Source: Acidimicrobiia bacterium (GTDB lineage Bacteria > Actinomycetota > Acidimicrobiia > Acidimicrobiales > Bin134). Taken from it: 64,000 bases of DNA. The notes beneath the pieces are model-generated. The model had not been told where the DNA came from, did not search any database, and saw nothing but the letters and a program-made list of their open reading frames with translations. Within the stretch, counting starts at the first letter, position 1. Each line of letters opens with the position of its first letter. Positions 18,654 through 28,016 of this stretch are shown one piece after another. Location: the NCBI GenBank assembly GCA_022822265.1, contig JAJECA010000024.1, positions 56,119-120,118 on the forward strand, in the 5' to 3' direction. Position numbers and translations under genes: made by a program.

Positions 18654-20123
18654 TCAGGACTCCGGATAGGGAGGGTAGAGGTCGTCCAGGGTCCAGGTGA
18701 CGATTTCGCGGGCAGGGTCGGCGGTTTCGTGGAATGACGGGGCGAAGCCGCCGGCGGAGACGAACCAGAAGGGCGAAATCGGGTCCAGAGCTTCTTGAGC
18801 CCAGCCATGGCCGCTGTCGGCTAGGCGCTCCAGAGCGACCACATGGTCCAGGTAGGTGCGGGCACCGGCAGGGCGGGTGCGGAACTTGACTGAACCGGTG
18901 ACCATTGTGCCGTCGAGCTGGCGGCCAGCAATGTCGACCTCCACTTCTCGACGGGATCGGTCTTGACCGGACCATCTGCCCCACTCGGCCACGGCAGGGA
19001 GTCCCCGACTGGGACCCCAGCGCCGGCAGGCCTGCCGGGCCACGTCTTCGAACACATGGCGGCCGACATAGCTGGGAAACGCCTCAGGCTCGATCCTCAC
19101 CCGCCAGGCGGCCTCCGGCCCCAGCGCGGCCACCGCCGACTCTGCCCACAGCCCGATCCCGTGGTGGAACCGAGTTGCCGGGTCGGCCAATCGATATCGC
19201 ACCCCCCGCTGGGGTGACGCACCAAAGTTCACCTCTCGCACCAGATACGACAGATCTTCAAGCTGCTCGATCATCCGCTTGAGCGCCGTGTCGGACTGTT
19301 GGCCCATGATCGACGCGATCTCGCCAACTGTGCGGGCGCCAAGCCCGATGCTGGCCAGTACCGCCCGGTAGCGGGATGTGCTCCGAAGACCCTCCTCCTG
19401 GTCAAGCTCAGTCTGCACCCGAATCCGGACCACTCCGTGGGGCGAAAGGAGCAACTCGGCGATGTTCTCCTTCAAGGGGCGGCCATCATCTACCACCGCC
19501 AAATTGGCTGGCAGCCCGCCGAATGCGGCGTAGGCCCGGACCCGGTCGCCGAGCATGTAGCGAGAGACCATTTGGCCCGCGTCGTAGTAGTCGAACGGGC
19601 TGAGGGGGAGCACGGCGTCGAGCCGGCCATACAGCGGCGATCCGCCAGCGGCCAGCGCCTCCAGTGTGCGCACCGCGGACCCCGAAAGCACCACCAGCAG
19701 GCCCGCTGCGCGCGACGGGCCCGATTCCCAGACGGCGTTCAGTTCCGAGGCGATCTCGCGCATTCCCCGTTCTCCATCGGCCAGGTATTGGAACTCATCT
19801 AAGACGATGACGATCGGATGGTCGGGACGAAGCCCGAACAGGGCGCGAAAGACAGTTCGCCAGGTGGGGTGGTCTTCGATTCGAAGTTCTTCCTCAGACC
19901 AGCGAGCCGCCTCATCCAGCAAGGTCTGCCGATTGATTGCCGGGGTTGTCGCCGATGCCGAGTAGTACAGCACCCGCTCAGCGGGCCAGAGATTCGAGAG
20001 TAGAAAGGTTTTGCCCACCCGTCTGCGTCCGTGGACTAGGGCCAGCGCAGGTCGCTCGCCCTCAGCCAGAGCTCGCAACCTTGTTGACTCCGCTTCGCGG
20101 TCAATCAGGGCGGTAGGTGTCAT
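18654..20123 (-). CDS. AAA ATPase of archaeal ATPase/DUF234 type
   Basis: LVHGRRRVGKTFLLSN Walker A; IVIVLDEFQYLADG Walker B; C-terminal wHTH/REase-like region. Confidence 0.85.
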   Translation of the reverse strand: MTPTALIDREAESTRLRALAEGERPALALVHGRRRVGKTFLLSNLWPAERVLYYSASATTPAINRQTLLDEAARWSEEELRIEDHPTWRTVFRALFGLRPDHPIVIVLDEFQYLADGERGMREIASELNAVWESGPSRAAGLLVVLSGSAVRTLEALAAGGSPLYGRLDAVLPLSPFDYYDAGQMVSRYMLGDRVRAYAAFGGLPANLAVVDDGRPLKENIAELLLSPHGVVRIRVQTELDQEEGLRSTSRYRAVLASIGLGARTVGEIASIMGQQSDTALKRMIEQLEDLSYLVREVNFGASPQRGVRYRLADPATRFHHGIGLWAESAVAALGPEAAWRVRIEPEAFPSYVGRHVFEDVARQACRRWGPSRGLPAVAEWGRWSGQDRSRREVEVDIAGRQLDGTMVTGSVKFRTRPAGARTYLDHVVALERLADSGHGWAQEALDPISPFWFVSAGGFAPSFHETADPAREIVTWTLDDLYPPYPES

Positions 20124-20129
20124 GCGGCA

Positions 20130-20158
20130 AGTCTATGATGACCTAATGCATTAGTCAA
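20130..20158 (-). promoter_or_regulatory. Sigma-70-like promoter TTGACT-N17-TAGACT of the ATPase gene, 6 nt before ATG (leaderless type)
   Basis: Minus strand TTGACT AATGCATTAGGTCATCA TAGACT TGCCGC ATG. Confidence 0.7.
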
Positions 20159-20202
20159 CTAACGTGTTAGTAGACTAATGCATTAGACGGCTAGTGTGCA
20201 TT
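20143..20202. repeat. Palindromic iteron array, 16-bp period (CTAATGCATTAG / CTAACGTGTTAG / CTAATGCATTAG / degenerate CTAGTGTGCATT)
   Basis: Unit starts at 20143, 20159, 20175, 20191. Confidence 0.8.
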
Positions 20203-20309
20203 GGGGCGATAGTGAGCCGTTTCTAAGCAAAGTATGTCGATAGCGCATAGAGATTCCTCTGTCCGAGTCATTTGGACCATAGGAATACATCTCAACTAGA
20301 CATTTCAGG

Positions 20310-23300
20310 ATGCCCCGCAGGGAGACGGTAAAACGAGCCGCAGAGCAATGGGCCAAGGAGTTGACCGACGAGTCGGGTCGAAATCGGCTGTTGTACTACC
20401 GAGTGTTGAAGAGGGGCACTCTGGAATTGGATCAAGCCGTGCCCAGCGTGCGAAAACGCTTGCTGAACGGAAAGAAGGTACACCTCCAGGCACTATTTCC
20501 CGGCGAGCTCTTCGACGACGCTCTGAGGAGCATCCGGGCGGTAAGCCGCAAGGCCACTAGCAACTACGAGGAGAAGGGCATAAACACGCTGTTCTTGGGA
20601 TGGGGAATGGCGACTTGGACCCCTGTTTCTTCAAGCGCCACCCCGGCCGCGCCGGTGCTGCTGTGCCCTGTGGACCTGGCCCGCACGGGTGCCGCGGAAG
20701 TGGACTTCGACATTCAGCTAAGCGGCGAATGGGCTCTCAACGAAGCGCTCCTTCAGCACTTGGCCAACGAGTTCGAGGTAAATGTCTCGGGTGAGAACCT
20801 TATGGACCCCTATGGCGATGGCGATCAGATCAGCGAAAAGGAGGAAAAAGAGATCTTTGCCGAGTTGAGCCGACGGGCTGAAAGGGTCCCGAATTTCGAA
20901 ACCTCCGAGAGAGTCGTGCTGGGCAATTTCATGTACAAGAAGATGCCGATGGTCAACGACCTCAACGAGAACCTCGATGCTCTGGCACAGAGTGATTTGA
21001 TCGCCGCCATCGCCGGCGATGAGGAAGCAGAGCAGTCGCTGCTGACTCACCGGGCCACCGCCGTGGAGCCATCGCTGCCCGACCGGACCCCTCCCGAGAG
21101 CGAGTTCTTGGTGCTAGACGCGGATTCCTCTCAGAATGAGGCCATCAACGCTGCATTGGCTGGCGAGTCGTTCGTGCTCCAGGGCCCTCCCGGCACCGGC
21201 AAGAGCCAGACCATCTCCAACCTCATCGCCGCCATGATGGCCAAGGGAAAGAGCGTTCTGTTCGTGGCCGAAAAGCGGGCGGCTATCGATGCGGTCGCCA
21301 AGCGACTCACCCGGGTGGGTCTTGACAATCATGTGATGGACCTCCACGGAGGCATCTCCTCCCGCAAAGAGCTGGCCCGTCAGCTCAATCAGTCACTTCG
21401 GGACATCGGCCAGATTCCTCCGGCCAACCAACAAGACCTACATAGCAGTCTGCACGATGCTCGTAAGGAGCTGTCGGACCACGCCGAGGCTCTACATCAG
21501 GAACGCGCTCCATGGGGATTGTCGTACTTCGAGGTGCGGTCTCGGCTGCTGGCACATGAAGATTCCGCTTCCTCAAGCGGGGACAGGCCACAACCGCCGA
21601 TGCAGATCCCCTCTTCAGCTCTAGCCGAATTGGACGATGTAACTGCCCAACAGGTGCGCCGCGACATAAGGGACTGGGCCGACCTCTCCGAGCCCCTCCG
21701 CTCGGGCCGCTCACCGTGGGCAGGCGCCACAATTGCCACTGATGACGAGGTCCGACGCGCACTTGACGCATGCACTGGCCTGTCCGGCGAACTCACCTCC
21801 GCCTGTCGAGTCCAGCAGGAGTCGCTTTCCGATGATCTAGGAATAGGCGATGCCGGGTCTTTTGCTGAGTGGACCACGGTGGTTGCCGAGGTCTCAGAGT
21901 TGACGCGCGACATTGCAAAAACCGAGGGCACTCTGACCCCCGAGATATTCGATCGAGATTTGGACCGGCTGACCGAAGATATGGCCCCTGCTGCCAAAGG
22001 CGTGCTGAGTCGGGTGTTCAACAAGCGGTACAGGGCAGCAAAGGCCGATGTGGACAGTCTCCAGCCCGGATCAACCACACTAGGAGCGAAGGCTGCGCTG
22101 GACGCCGTCGTCGCTGCCAGCAGTCAGGCCCGCCGGTGGTCCAAACTGGGCTGCTCCGGTTCGCCCCGAATCCCTGCCAGCCCGGAGAAGGCAGTCGAGG
22201 CATTCGGCAAGATGAAAGACGCTGTCGACGACTTAGCTTCATTGCTGCCTGAGGGGAGGTTAGAAGGGAAAACCGGGGATGGTATCGCCGCCATGGCCCA
22301 AGCGTTGCTCAACGACCAGCGCACGTTGTTGAGCCTGCCCAAGCTGGCAGAAGTGGAACTGAGCCTGCGAGCTGCCCATGTGGGACCGCTGTTGGAAAAT
22401 GCCTCAGGCGGCACCCTCGCTGCTGGCGACCTGGCGAGTGCATTTGACCACTGCTGGCTGAGATCTATCGAGCAGGAAGTGCTGCTAGGAGATAGTCGCC
22501 TTTCGGGATTCCAAGGAATTCGCCAGAGCCGCTACGTCGAGCAGTTCCAGCAGTCGGACCGAGACCACTTGAGCGTCACCCCGGCCAGGGTGGCCCGCCG
22601 TGTCGCGGAGCACGCAATGGCCGCGCTAAACCAAGTACCCGAACAGGACAGCCTGATACGCAAGGAGTCCAACAAGAAGACTCGTCACCTCCCGCTGCGC
22701 CGACTATTCGAGCATGCCCCCGAGGCGTTGACCGCCTTGCGACCGTGTTGGGCGATGTCACCCCTTGATGTGGCGCAGACTTTGCCGCCGCGTCCACTGT
22801 TCGACCTTGTGGTATTCGACGAGGCCAGCCAGGTGCTGCCCTGCGACGCCATTCCTGCTCTGCTGAGAGGAAAGCGGGCCATGATCGCCGGTGACTCCCG
22901 CCAGCTTCCGCCAACGACGTTCTTCGACGGTTCTGGTGGTGATGATGACCTTGACGAAGAAGAGGAATCGATGTCGGATTTCGAGTCGATCCTGGATGTG
23001 ATGGACTCTCGGCTATCCCGGCGCCCGCTCACCTGGCACTACCGCTCCCAAGACGAGCGGCTCATCGCCTACTCCAACCAGGAGATCTACCACGGAAGCC
23101 TGACCACCTTTCCAGGTGCCGATGCCGACCAGTGCCTGAACTGGGTGCCGGTACCGCATCGGATGGGCGTCGCCACTGAAAGGGGCAGTAATTCCGACGA
23201 GGTGCTGCGCGTAGTAGATCTGATGATCGACCACGCCCTTCAAAGGCCTGCTGAGAGCCTTGGAGTAATCGCTATGGGGCTGCACCACGCCAACCGCATT

Positions 23301-24758
23301 GAGGAGTCCCTGCGAAGGCGGATTGAAGAGGAGAACAGCCCAGAACTCGAAGAGTTCTTCAAGGAATCGCATGAGGAACGGGCTTTTGTGAAGAACTTGG
23401 AGCGAGTACAGGGTGACGAACGGGATGCCATCATCTTGAGCATCGGCTATGGCAAGAACGCCAGTGGCAAGATGCTGTACCGATTCGGCCCACTCAATCA
23501 ACAGGGTGGAGAGCGGCGGCTGAACGTGGCCATCACCAGGGCCAGAAAGCGCATGACTTTGGTGTCTTCATTCGACTATGCCGACTTGGACCCCGAAAGG
23601 ACGAAATCCACCGGAGCCAAGATGTTGCGAGGCTTCTTGAAGTTCGCGCAATCAGGCGGATCAGAATTGGACGGTTCCAGTGAGCGACAGCCGCTGAATC
23701 CGTTCGAGATCGACGTTATGGACAAGCTCAAGGCCTCAGGCCTCCAGGTAGTGCCGCAATACGGGTGCTCGGGCTATCGCATCGACTTCGCGGTTTGCCA
23801 TTCTGAAAAGCCGGGACAATTCGTTTTGGCGGTTGAAGCCGACGGTGCCAGCTATCACGCCTCCCCCACGGCTCGAGACCGCGACCGTCTTCGCCAGGAG
23901 CACTTGGAGCGACTCGGCTGGCGGTTCTGCCGCATCTGGTCCTCCGACTGGTTCAACGACCACAGCCAAGAGGTCAACCGAGTGCTCACCGCCTACGAGC
24001 AAGCCGTAGCTGAGATCGACGCACGGGCAAATGCCCCAGCGGCTAGCTCATTGCTTGATTCTCAAGAAGGCCCAATTTCCCACACAGTTGATGCGAGGTT
24101 GGAGACCCAGCCTGCTCGAATCTCCAAACCCCACATTCCGTACTACTCCACCATTGATGAGTATTCGCACAGAACTCTCGTCGCCATAGCCCTCTGGATT
24201 AGTTCCGACGGCCTCCTCCGAACCGACAGACAACTGTTCGAGGAGATCTTCAAGGAACTGCCCTTCAAGCGCCGCGGTGCCAAGATCAACGCGGCTATCG
24301 ACAAGGCCATCCGCGCGGCGACGGGGTCCTCAGAATCAGAGCAGACTTCTGTAGCAGTGCCCGAACAGAGCCCAACACGAGCACCGGATAGGTCCACCGG
24401 GTCTTCAACAGCAGCGGCGGCCTCGAAGTGGGCCAGATACAACTACAACATCGTTGGTGAATCGTTCTACAGGGATCGCCTTCACCAGATAATGAGGGGC
24501 ACGCCAGGAGATAAGAGGGGATGGAAAAGGCGAGAAGTGGGTTTGAAGCTGGTGGCCCAACCCCACAACCCCCATGACAGCAATGCCATCAGCATTCAGC
24601 ACCAAGGCCATGTAGTTGGCCATGTCGCTCGAACCAAGACAATGAAATTTCACCGGACATATGGAGTGAGGCTCATGGCCGGGGTGGAGGTTGACGGTCT
24701 AGTCACGGGACGCAACGGTAAGTGGAGTGTGAAGCTAGATCTCAAGAGCATTCGCTAG
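20310..24758 (+). CDS. Large SF1 helicase (DUF4011-like N-term) fused to Vsr/MTES-type REase-like domain and C-terminal HIRAN domain
   Basis: LQGPPGTGKSQTISNLIAAM, LVVFDEASQVLPCDAIPALL, GDSRQLPPTTFF, GGERRLNVAITRARKRM; FVLAVEADGASYHASPTARDRDRLRQEHLERLGWRFCRIWSSDWF; IVGESFYRDRLHQI...LVAQPHNPHDSNAISIQHQGHVVGHVAR. Confidence 0.9.
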   Translation: MPRRETVKRAAEQWAKELTDESGRNRLLYYRVLKRGTLELDQAVPSVRKRLLNGKKVHLQALFPGELFDDALRSIRAVSRKATSNYEEKGINTLFLGWGMATWTPVSSSATPAAPVLLCPVDLARTGAAEVDFDIQLSGEWALNEALLQHLANEFEVNVSGENLMDPYGDGDQISEKEEKEIFAELSRRAERVPNFETSERVVLGNFMYKKMPMVNDLNENLDALAQSDLIAAIAGDEEAEQSLLTHRATAVEPSLPDRTPPESEFLVLDADSSQNEAINAALAGESFVLQGPPGTGKSQTISNLIAAMMAKGKSVLFVAEKRAAIDAVAKRLTRVGLDNHVMDLHGGISSRKELARQLNQSLRDIGQIPPANQQDLHSSLHDARKELSDHAEALHQERAPWGLSYFEVRSRLLAHEDSASSSGDRPQPPMQIPSSALAELDDVTAQQVRRDIRDWADLSEPLRSGRSPWAGATIATDDEVRRALDACTGLSGELTSACRVQQESLSDDLGIGDAGSFAEWTTVVAEVSELTRDIAKTEGTLTPEIFDRDLDRLTEDMAPAAKGVLSRVFNKRYRAAKADVDSLQPGSTTLGAKAALDAVVAASSQARRWSKLGCSGSPRIPASPEKAVEAFGKMKDAVDDLASLLPEGRLEGKTGDGIAAMAQALLNDQRTLLSLPKLAEVELSLRAAHVGPLLENASGGTLAAGDLASAFDHCWLRSIEQEVLLGDSRLSGFQGIRQSRYVEQFQQSDRDHLSVTPARVARRVAEHAMAALNQVPEQDSLIRKESNKKTRHLPLRRLFEHAPEALTALRPCWAMSPLDVAQTLPPRPLFDLVVFDEASQVLPCDAIPALLRGKRAMIAGDSRQLPPTTFFDGSGGDDDLDEEEESMSDFESILDVMDSRLSRRPLTWHYRSQDERLIAYSNQEIYHGSLTTFPGADADQCLNWVPVPHRMGVATERGSNSDEVLRVVDLMIDHALQRPAESLGVIAMGLHHANRIEESLRRRIEEENSPELEEFFKESHEERAFVKNLERVQGDERDAIILSIGYGKNASGKMLYRFGPLNQQGGERRLNVAITRARKRMTLVSSFDYADLDPERTKSTGAKMLRGFLKFAQSGGSELDGSSERQPLNPFEIDVMDKLKASGLQVVPQYGCSGYRIDFAVCHSEKPGQFVLAVEADGASYHASPTARDRDRLRQEHLERLGWRFCRIWSSDWFNDHSQEVNRVLTAYEQAVAEIDARANAPAASSLLDSQEGPISHTVDARLETQPARISKPHIPYYSTIDEYSHRTLVAIALWISSDGLLRTDRQLFEEIFKELPFKRRGAKINAAIDKAIRAATGSSESEQTSVAVPEQSPTRAPDRSTGSSTAAAASKWARYNYNIVGESFYRDRLHQIMRGTPGDKRGWKRREVGLKLVAQPHNPHDSNAISIQHQGHVVGHVARTKTMKFHRTYGVRLMAGVEVDGLVTGRNGKWSVKLDLKSIR

Positions 24759-24965
24759 AGCAGGTCACGCCAGCTACATCCAGATCGATCCTTAGATCCT
24801 CCGGTCAGCCAGTTTCCTAGACACAGCCGTGGGGCGAAGGGAATTTCAAGGACGCAGACTTCGAATTTGCCGATATGCTCCCTTTGACCCTTGCTGGAGG
24901 GATGTCCAGCCGCTGTATCTCACTTCCCCCGCCCAGTCAGCTCCTACTCATCTGCTGGACGTTCC

Positions 24966-25733
24966 GTGTGGCTTAGCTATCTGGACGAGAGCGGCAATAC
25001 AGGTGGCAATCTGGAGGACCCAGATCAGCCGATCCACTTGATTGCCGCGGTCATGGTCCCCGAAGACCAGGTGCAAGGCCTGTCTTCGGCATTTCATCTC
25101 CTGCCCGCCTTTACCAAGGAGCCTCGTCTGATTGGCGAACTTCGAGGCGCCGATCTCTATTCGGGAAGGGGGCCGTGGAAAGGCTTCTCTCCCTCAGAGC
25201 GCATTGATACCTACCACGGGGCTTTGGCCTTGCTGGGCCGGCACGGGGCGTTCGTGGCCCATGCGTCGATCGACAAGTGGGCCTTGCGCCAATCCGCATC
25301 TTCAGGACCGCAGATGCCGCATCTGCTTGCCTTGCGGTTTCTTGCCGAAGAGATGGAGAGCTACCTGAAGCAGCAGATTGACCCGCTGAGGCAGCGCACC
25401 CTGCTCATTGCAGACGAAACGCATGAGCACGAGGCATTCGCCCACGGCCTCGTAACGCGGATGCAAGCTGGCAATCCGTCATCCGACGGGGGTACGACCA
25501 TCACCAGAATCGTGGACCGAGTTCACTTTGTACGGTCTGAGACGAGTCCTGGGGTTCAACTTGCTGATTTGGCAGCGTTTGTCCTGACTCGCCGCAAGCG
25601 TTTCCCAACCTCGTCGCTTCGGCCTTCAGACATCGCAATAGCAAGGCTGGCGGAGATCGTAGATAGCAGAGTTGTGGCCTCGCGGGATACCTGGCCCTCA
25701 CGCGATGAAGGCCCGCAAAGCGGACCTTCATGA
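24966..25733 (+). CDS. DUF3800 domain protein
   Basis: LSYLDESGNTGGNLEDPDQPIHLIAAVMVPE...; ADETHEHEAF; VQLADLAAFVL. Confidence 0.8.
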   Translation: MWLSYLDESGNTGGNLEDPDQPIHLIAAVMVPEDQVQGLSSAFHLLPAFTKEPRLIGELRGADLYSGRGPWKGFSPSERIDTYHGALALLGRHGAFVAHASIDKWALRQSASSGPQMPHLLALRFLAEEMESYLKQQIDPLRQRTLLIADETHEHEAFAHGLVTRMQAGNPSSDGGTTITRIVDRVHFVRSETSPGVQLADLAAFVLTRRKRFPTSSLRPSDIAIARLAEIVDSRVVASRDTWPSRDEGPQSGPS

Positions 25734-25850
25734 TGGCTGGATCGCCTCGGTGGCCCGAAGCTGCGCCTCGGTGTCCCAAAGCGCTCGCAGCCAAGACAAA
25801 TGTTACCGCTTTGCCCTCATCTATCAATCGGGATTACTCGACACTTCAGA

Positions 25851-26615
25851 TCACGAAGGCTTGACAGTGAATCCGGTTCGGCGTTGGCGGGCGATCTCGA
25901 AGCACAAGATGGCGGTGGCGGAGGCGACGTTTAGGGATTCGACTGATTCGGCCATGGGAATCGACACCCAGCGGTCTATGGCGGCGGTTTGATCGAGTTG
26001 ATCGAGGCCGTGGGCCTCGTTGCCCACCACCAGGGTGAGGGGGCCGGTTAGGTCGGCTTGGTGGTAGGGGTCGCCTCGGTGGGGGTCGGCGCCGATGCGT
26101 TCCCCTTTCGGTCCCGTCGCGGCCAGGGGGGCTCGGAACAGCGCACCGGCCGAGGCCCGCACGGTTTTGGGATTCCAGGGGTCTACTGATTCTGGGCTGA
26201 ACACCACGGCTTGGGCCCCGGCGGCTACTGCGGTGCGGACGATGGTGCCAGCGTTGCCGGGGTCGGCGACTCCAGCCAGCTCGACGGCAAAATCGCCGTC
26301 GGCCACGGGGGCGATCTCAGGAATGCGGGCGGTGGCCATGACGCCCTGGGGGGTGACCACCGAGCCCACCTTGGCCAGAACCCCGTCACCCACCGTCCAC
26401 ACTGGGGCGCTCACTGAGACTCCCAAGTCGGCCCACAAATCGATCACGGGCTCCACAAAGACGTCGACGATCTCCAGATCGGCAGCCACCGCCTCGACCA
26501 GCAGTTGCGGGCCGTCGATGACGAACTTGCCGGCCTCAGCGCGATCTCGGCGGTTGCGGACTAGTCGGCGAAGTTCCGCAATCCGGGGGTTTCGGGGGCT
26601 GAGTGGCTTGCTGAT
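25851..26615 (-). CDS. TrmH/SpoU-family RNA 2'-O-methyltransferase (5' end uncertain)
   Basis: LAGVADPGNAGTIVRTAVAAGAQAVVF, LTLVVGNEAHGL, VSIPMAESVESLNVASATAI; N-term SKPLSPRNPRIAELRRLVRNRRDRAEAGKFVIDGPQLLVEA continues upstream of the only canonical start (GTG 26489). Confidence 0.85.
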   Translation of the reverse strand: MSKPLSPRNPRIAELRRLVRNRRDRAEAGKFVIDGPQLLVEAVAADLEIVDVFVEPVIDLWADLGVSVSAPVWTVGDGVLAKVGSVVTPQGVMATARIPEIAPVADGDFAVELAGVADPGNAGTIVRTAVAAGAQAVVFSPESVDPWNPKTVRASAGALFRAPLAATGPKGERIGADPHRGDPYHQADLTGPLTLVVGNEAHGLDQLDQTAAIDRWVSIPMAESVESLNVASATAILCFEIARQRRTGFTVKPS

Positions 26616-26623
26616 GGGAAGTG

Positions 26624-27007
26624 CTACCCCACCGAGGCGGTGTCTTGCTCCGCCTCGGCCGCAACCTTGGCCACCTCGACCAGCGCGGTGAACGCCGCCG
26701 GATCATTCACGGCCAGCTCGGCCAAAATCTTGCGGTCGACCTCTACGTCGGCCAGCTTCAGGCCGTTGATGAAACGGCTGTAGTTGGTGCCGTTTTGGCG
26801 GCAAGCGGCGTTGATGCGCTGGATCCACAGGCGGCGGAACTCGCCCTTGCGAGCCCGGCGATCCCGAAAGGCGTACTGGCCGCTGTGCAGCAGCTGCTCA
26901 TTGGCGCCCCGGAATGTGCGGCTCTTGTTGCCGTAATAACCCTTGGCCCGCTTCACAACCGCCCGGCGGCGCTTGCGGGCGGTGACGGCGCGCTTGACTC
27001 TGGCCAT
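26624..27007 (-). CDS. rplT: 50S ribosomal protein L20
   Basis: [70 protein letters not shown]. Confidence 0.98.
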   Translation of the reverse strand: MARVKRAVTARKRRRAVVKRAKGYYGNKSRTFRGANEQLLHSGQYAFRDRRARKGEFRRLWIQRINAACRQNGTNYSRFINGLKLADVEVDRKILAELAVNDPAAFTALVEVAKVAAEAEQDTASVG

Positions 27008-27047
27008 CGTGTGCTTCTCCTTGAACTCGTGCTGGTCGCTTCAGGCC

Positions 27048-27242
27048 CTACAAGCCCAATTGGCGCTTCACGGCCGGGGCGTCGGCTGACGACACCTGGG
27101 CCGGGCCGCGCAGCTGGCGCTTGCGCTTGGGGGCCTTCTTCTCGAGGATGTGGTTCTTGTAGGCGCTGCGACGGCGGATCTTGCCGGTGCCGGTGGTCTT
27201 GAACCGCTTGGCCGCGCCTCGGTGGGTCTTCATCTTGGGCAT
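27048..27242 (-). CDS. rpmI: 50S ribosomal protein L35
   Basis: [36 protein letters not shown]. Confidence 0.97.
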   Translation of the reverse strand: MPKMKTHRGAAKRFKTTGTGKIRRRSAYKNHILEKKAPKRKRQLRGPAQVSSADAPAVKRQLGL

Positions 27243-27258
27243 GACTGTTTGCTGCGAA

Positions 27259-27852
27259 CTATTGAGCAGTATCGGTGGCGGCGGGTTCCTCGGCCGATTG
27301 GCGGGCGTCCCGGGCGGCCTGCTTGCGGGACTTCTTCTTCACCGGTCCCAGCACCATGACCATGTTGCGACCGTCCAGTCGGGGATAGACCTCGACTTTG
27401 GCCACATCTTCCACCTCGTCCGAGATGTCGTCGAGAATGCGCCGCCCCAGCTCGGGATGTTGCACCTCGCGACCGCGGAACATGATCGTGACCTTTACCT
27501 TGTAGCCCTCTTCGAGGAAGTTCCGCACCTTACGTGTCTTGGTGTTGAAGTCTCCCGGACCGATCTTGGGCCGGTACTTCATCTCCTTGACGATGATGTT
27601 GGTGCTATTTCGCCGGGACTCTTTGGCCCGTTGGGCGGCCTCGTACTTGTACTTGCCGTAATCCATGATCCGGCAAACCGGTGGATTCGCCTTCTCGGCG
27701 ACCTCCACCAGATCCAGGCCGGCGTCACGGGCCATGTCCAACGCCTCAGGCAGTAGGCGAATGCCTATCTGCTGTCCGTCCTGATCAACGAGCCGCACCT
27801 CTCTGGCTCTGATCCGGTCGTTGATCCGGGGCTCAGCATCTGCCGAAGCTAT
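27259..27852 (-). CDS. infC: Translation initiation factor IF-3
   Basis: [24 protein letters not shown]...[16 protein letters not shown]; start placed at non-canonical ATA (27852) because no ATG/GTG/TTG precedes the conserved N-terminus. Confidence 0.9.
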   Translation of the reverse strand: MASADAEPRINDRIRAREVRLVDQDGQQIGIRLLPEALDMARDAGLDLVEVAEKANPPVCRIMDYGKYKYEAAQRAKESRRNSTNIIVKEMKYRPKIGPGDFNTKTRKVRNFLEEGYKVKVTIMFRGREVQHPELGRRILDDISDEVEDVAKVEVYPRLDGRNMVMVLGPVKKKSRKQAARDARQSAEEPAATDTAQ

Positions 27853-28016
27853 GGCCGATCACCGCTCTGCAATGCGCATGTTCCTCTCTCTCGACTATGG
27901 GGGACGGCACGCTGGGAATAATTTCTCCCCGCTTGCGCGCCGAAGTTGCGGGGTAACAGTATCAGCGTTAGGGGACAATAACGCCAGACGAGGCGAAAAG
28001 GAGCCGAAGAAACACA

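Noticed and set aside
20143-20202. CRISPR-like array
   Set aside because: Repeats are 12-bp palindromes at 16-bp period with about 4-bp spacers; far too short for CRISPR and no cas genes. Interpreted as operator iterons.
18654-25733. Assignment to a named system (BREX, DISARM, Zorya, Mokosh)
   Set aside because: Signature partners (PglX/BrxC, DrmA/DrmB, ZorAB, STK-RNA helicase pairs) not seen; left as an unnamed candidate.
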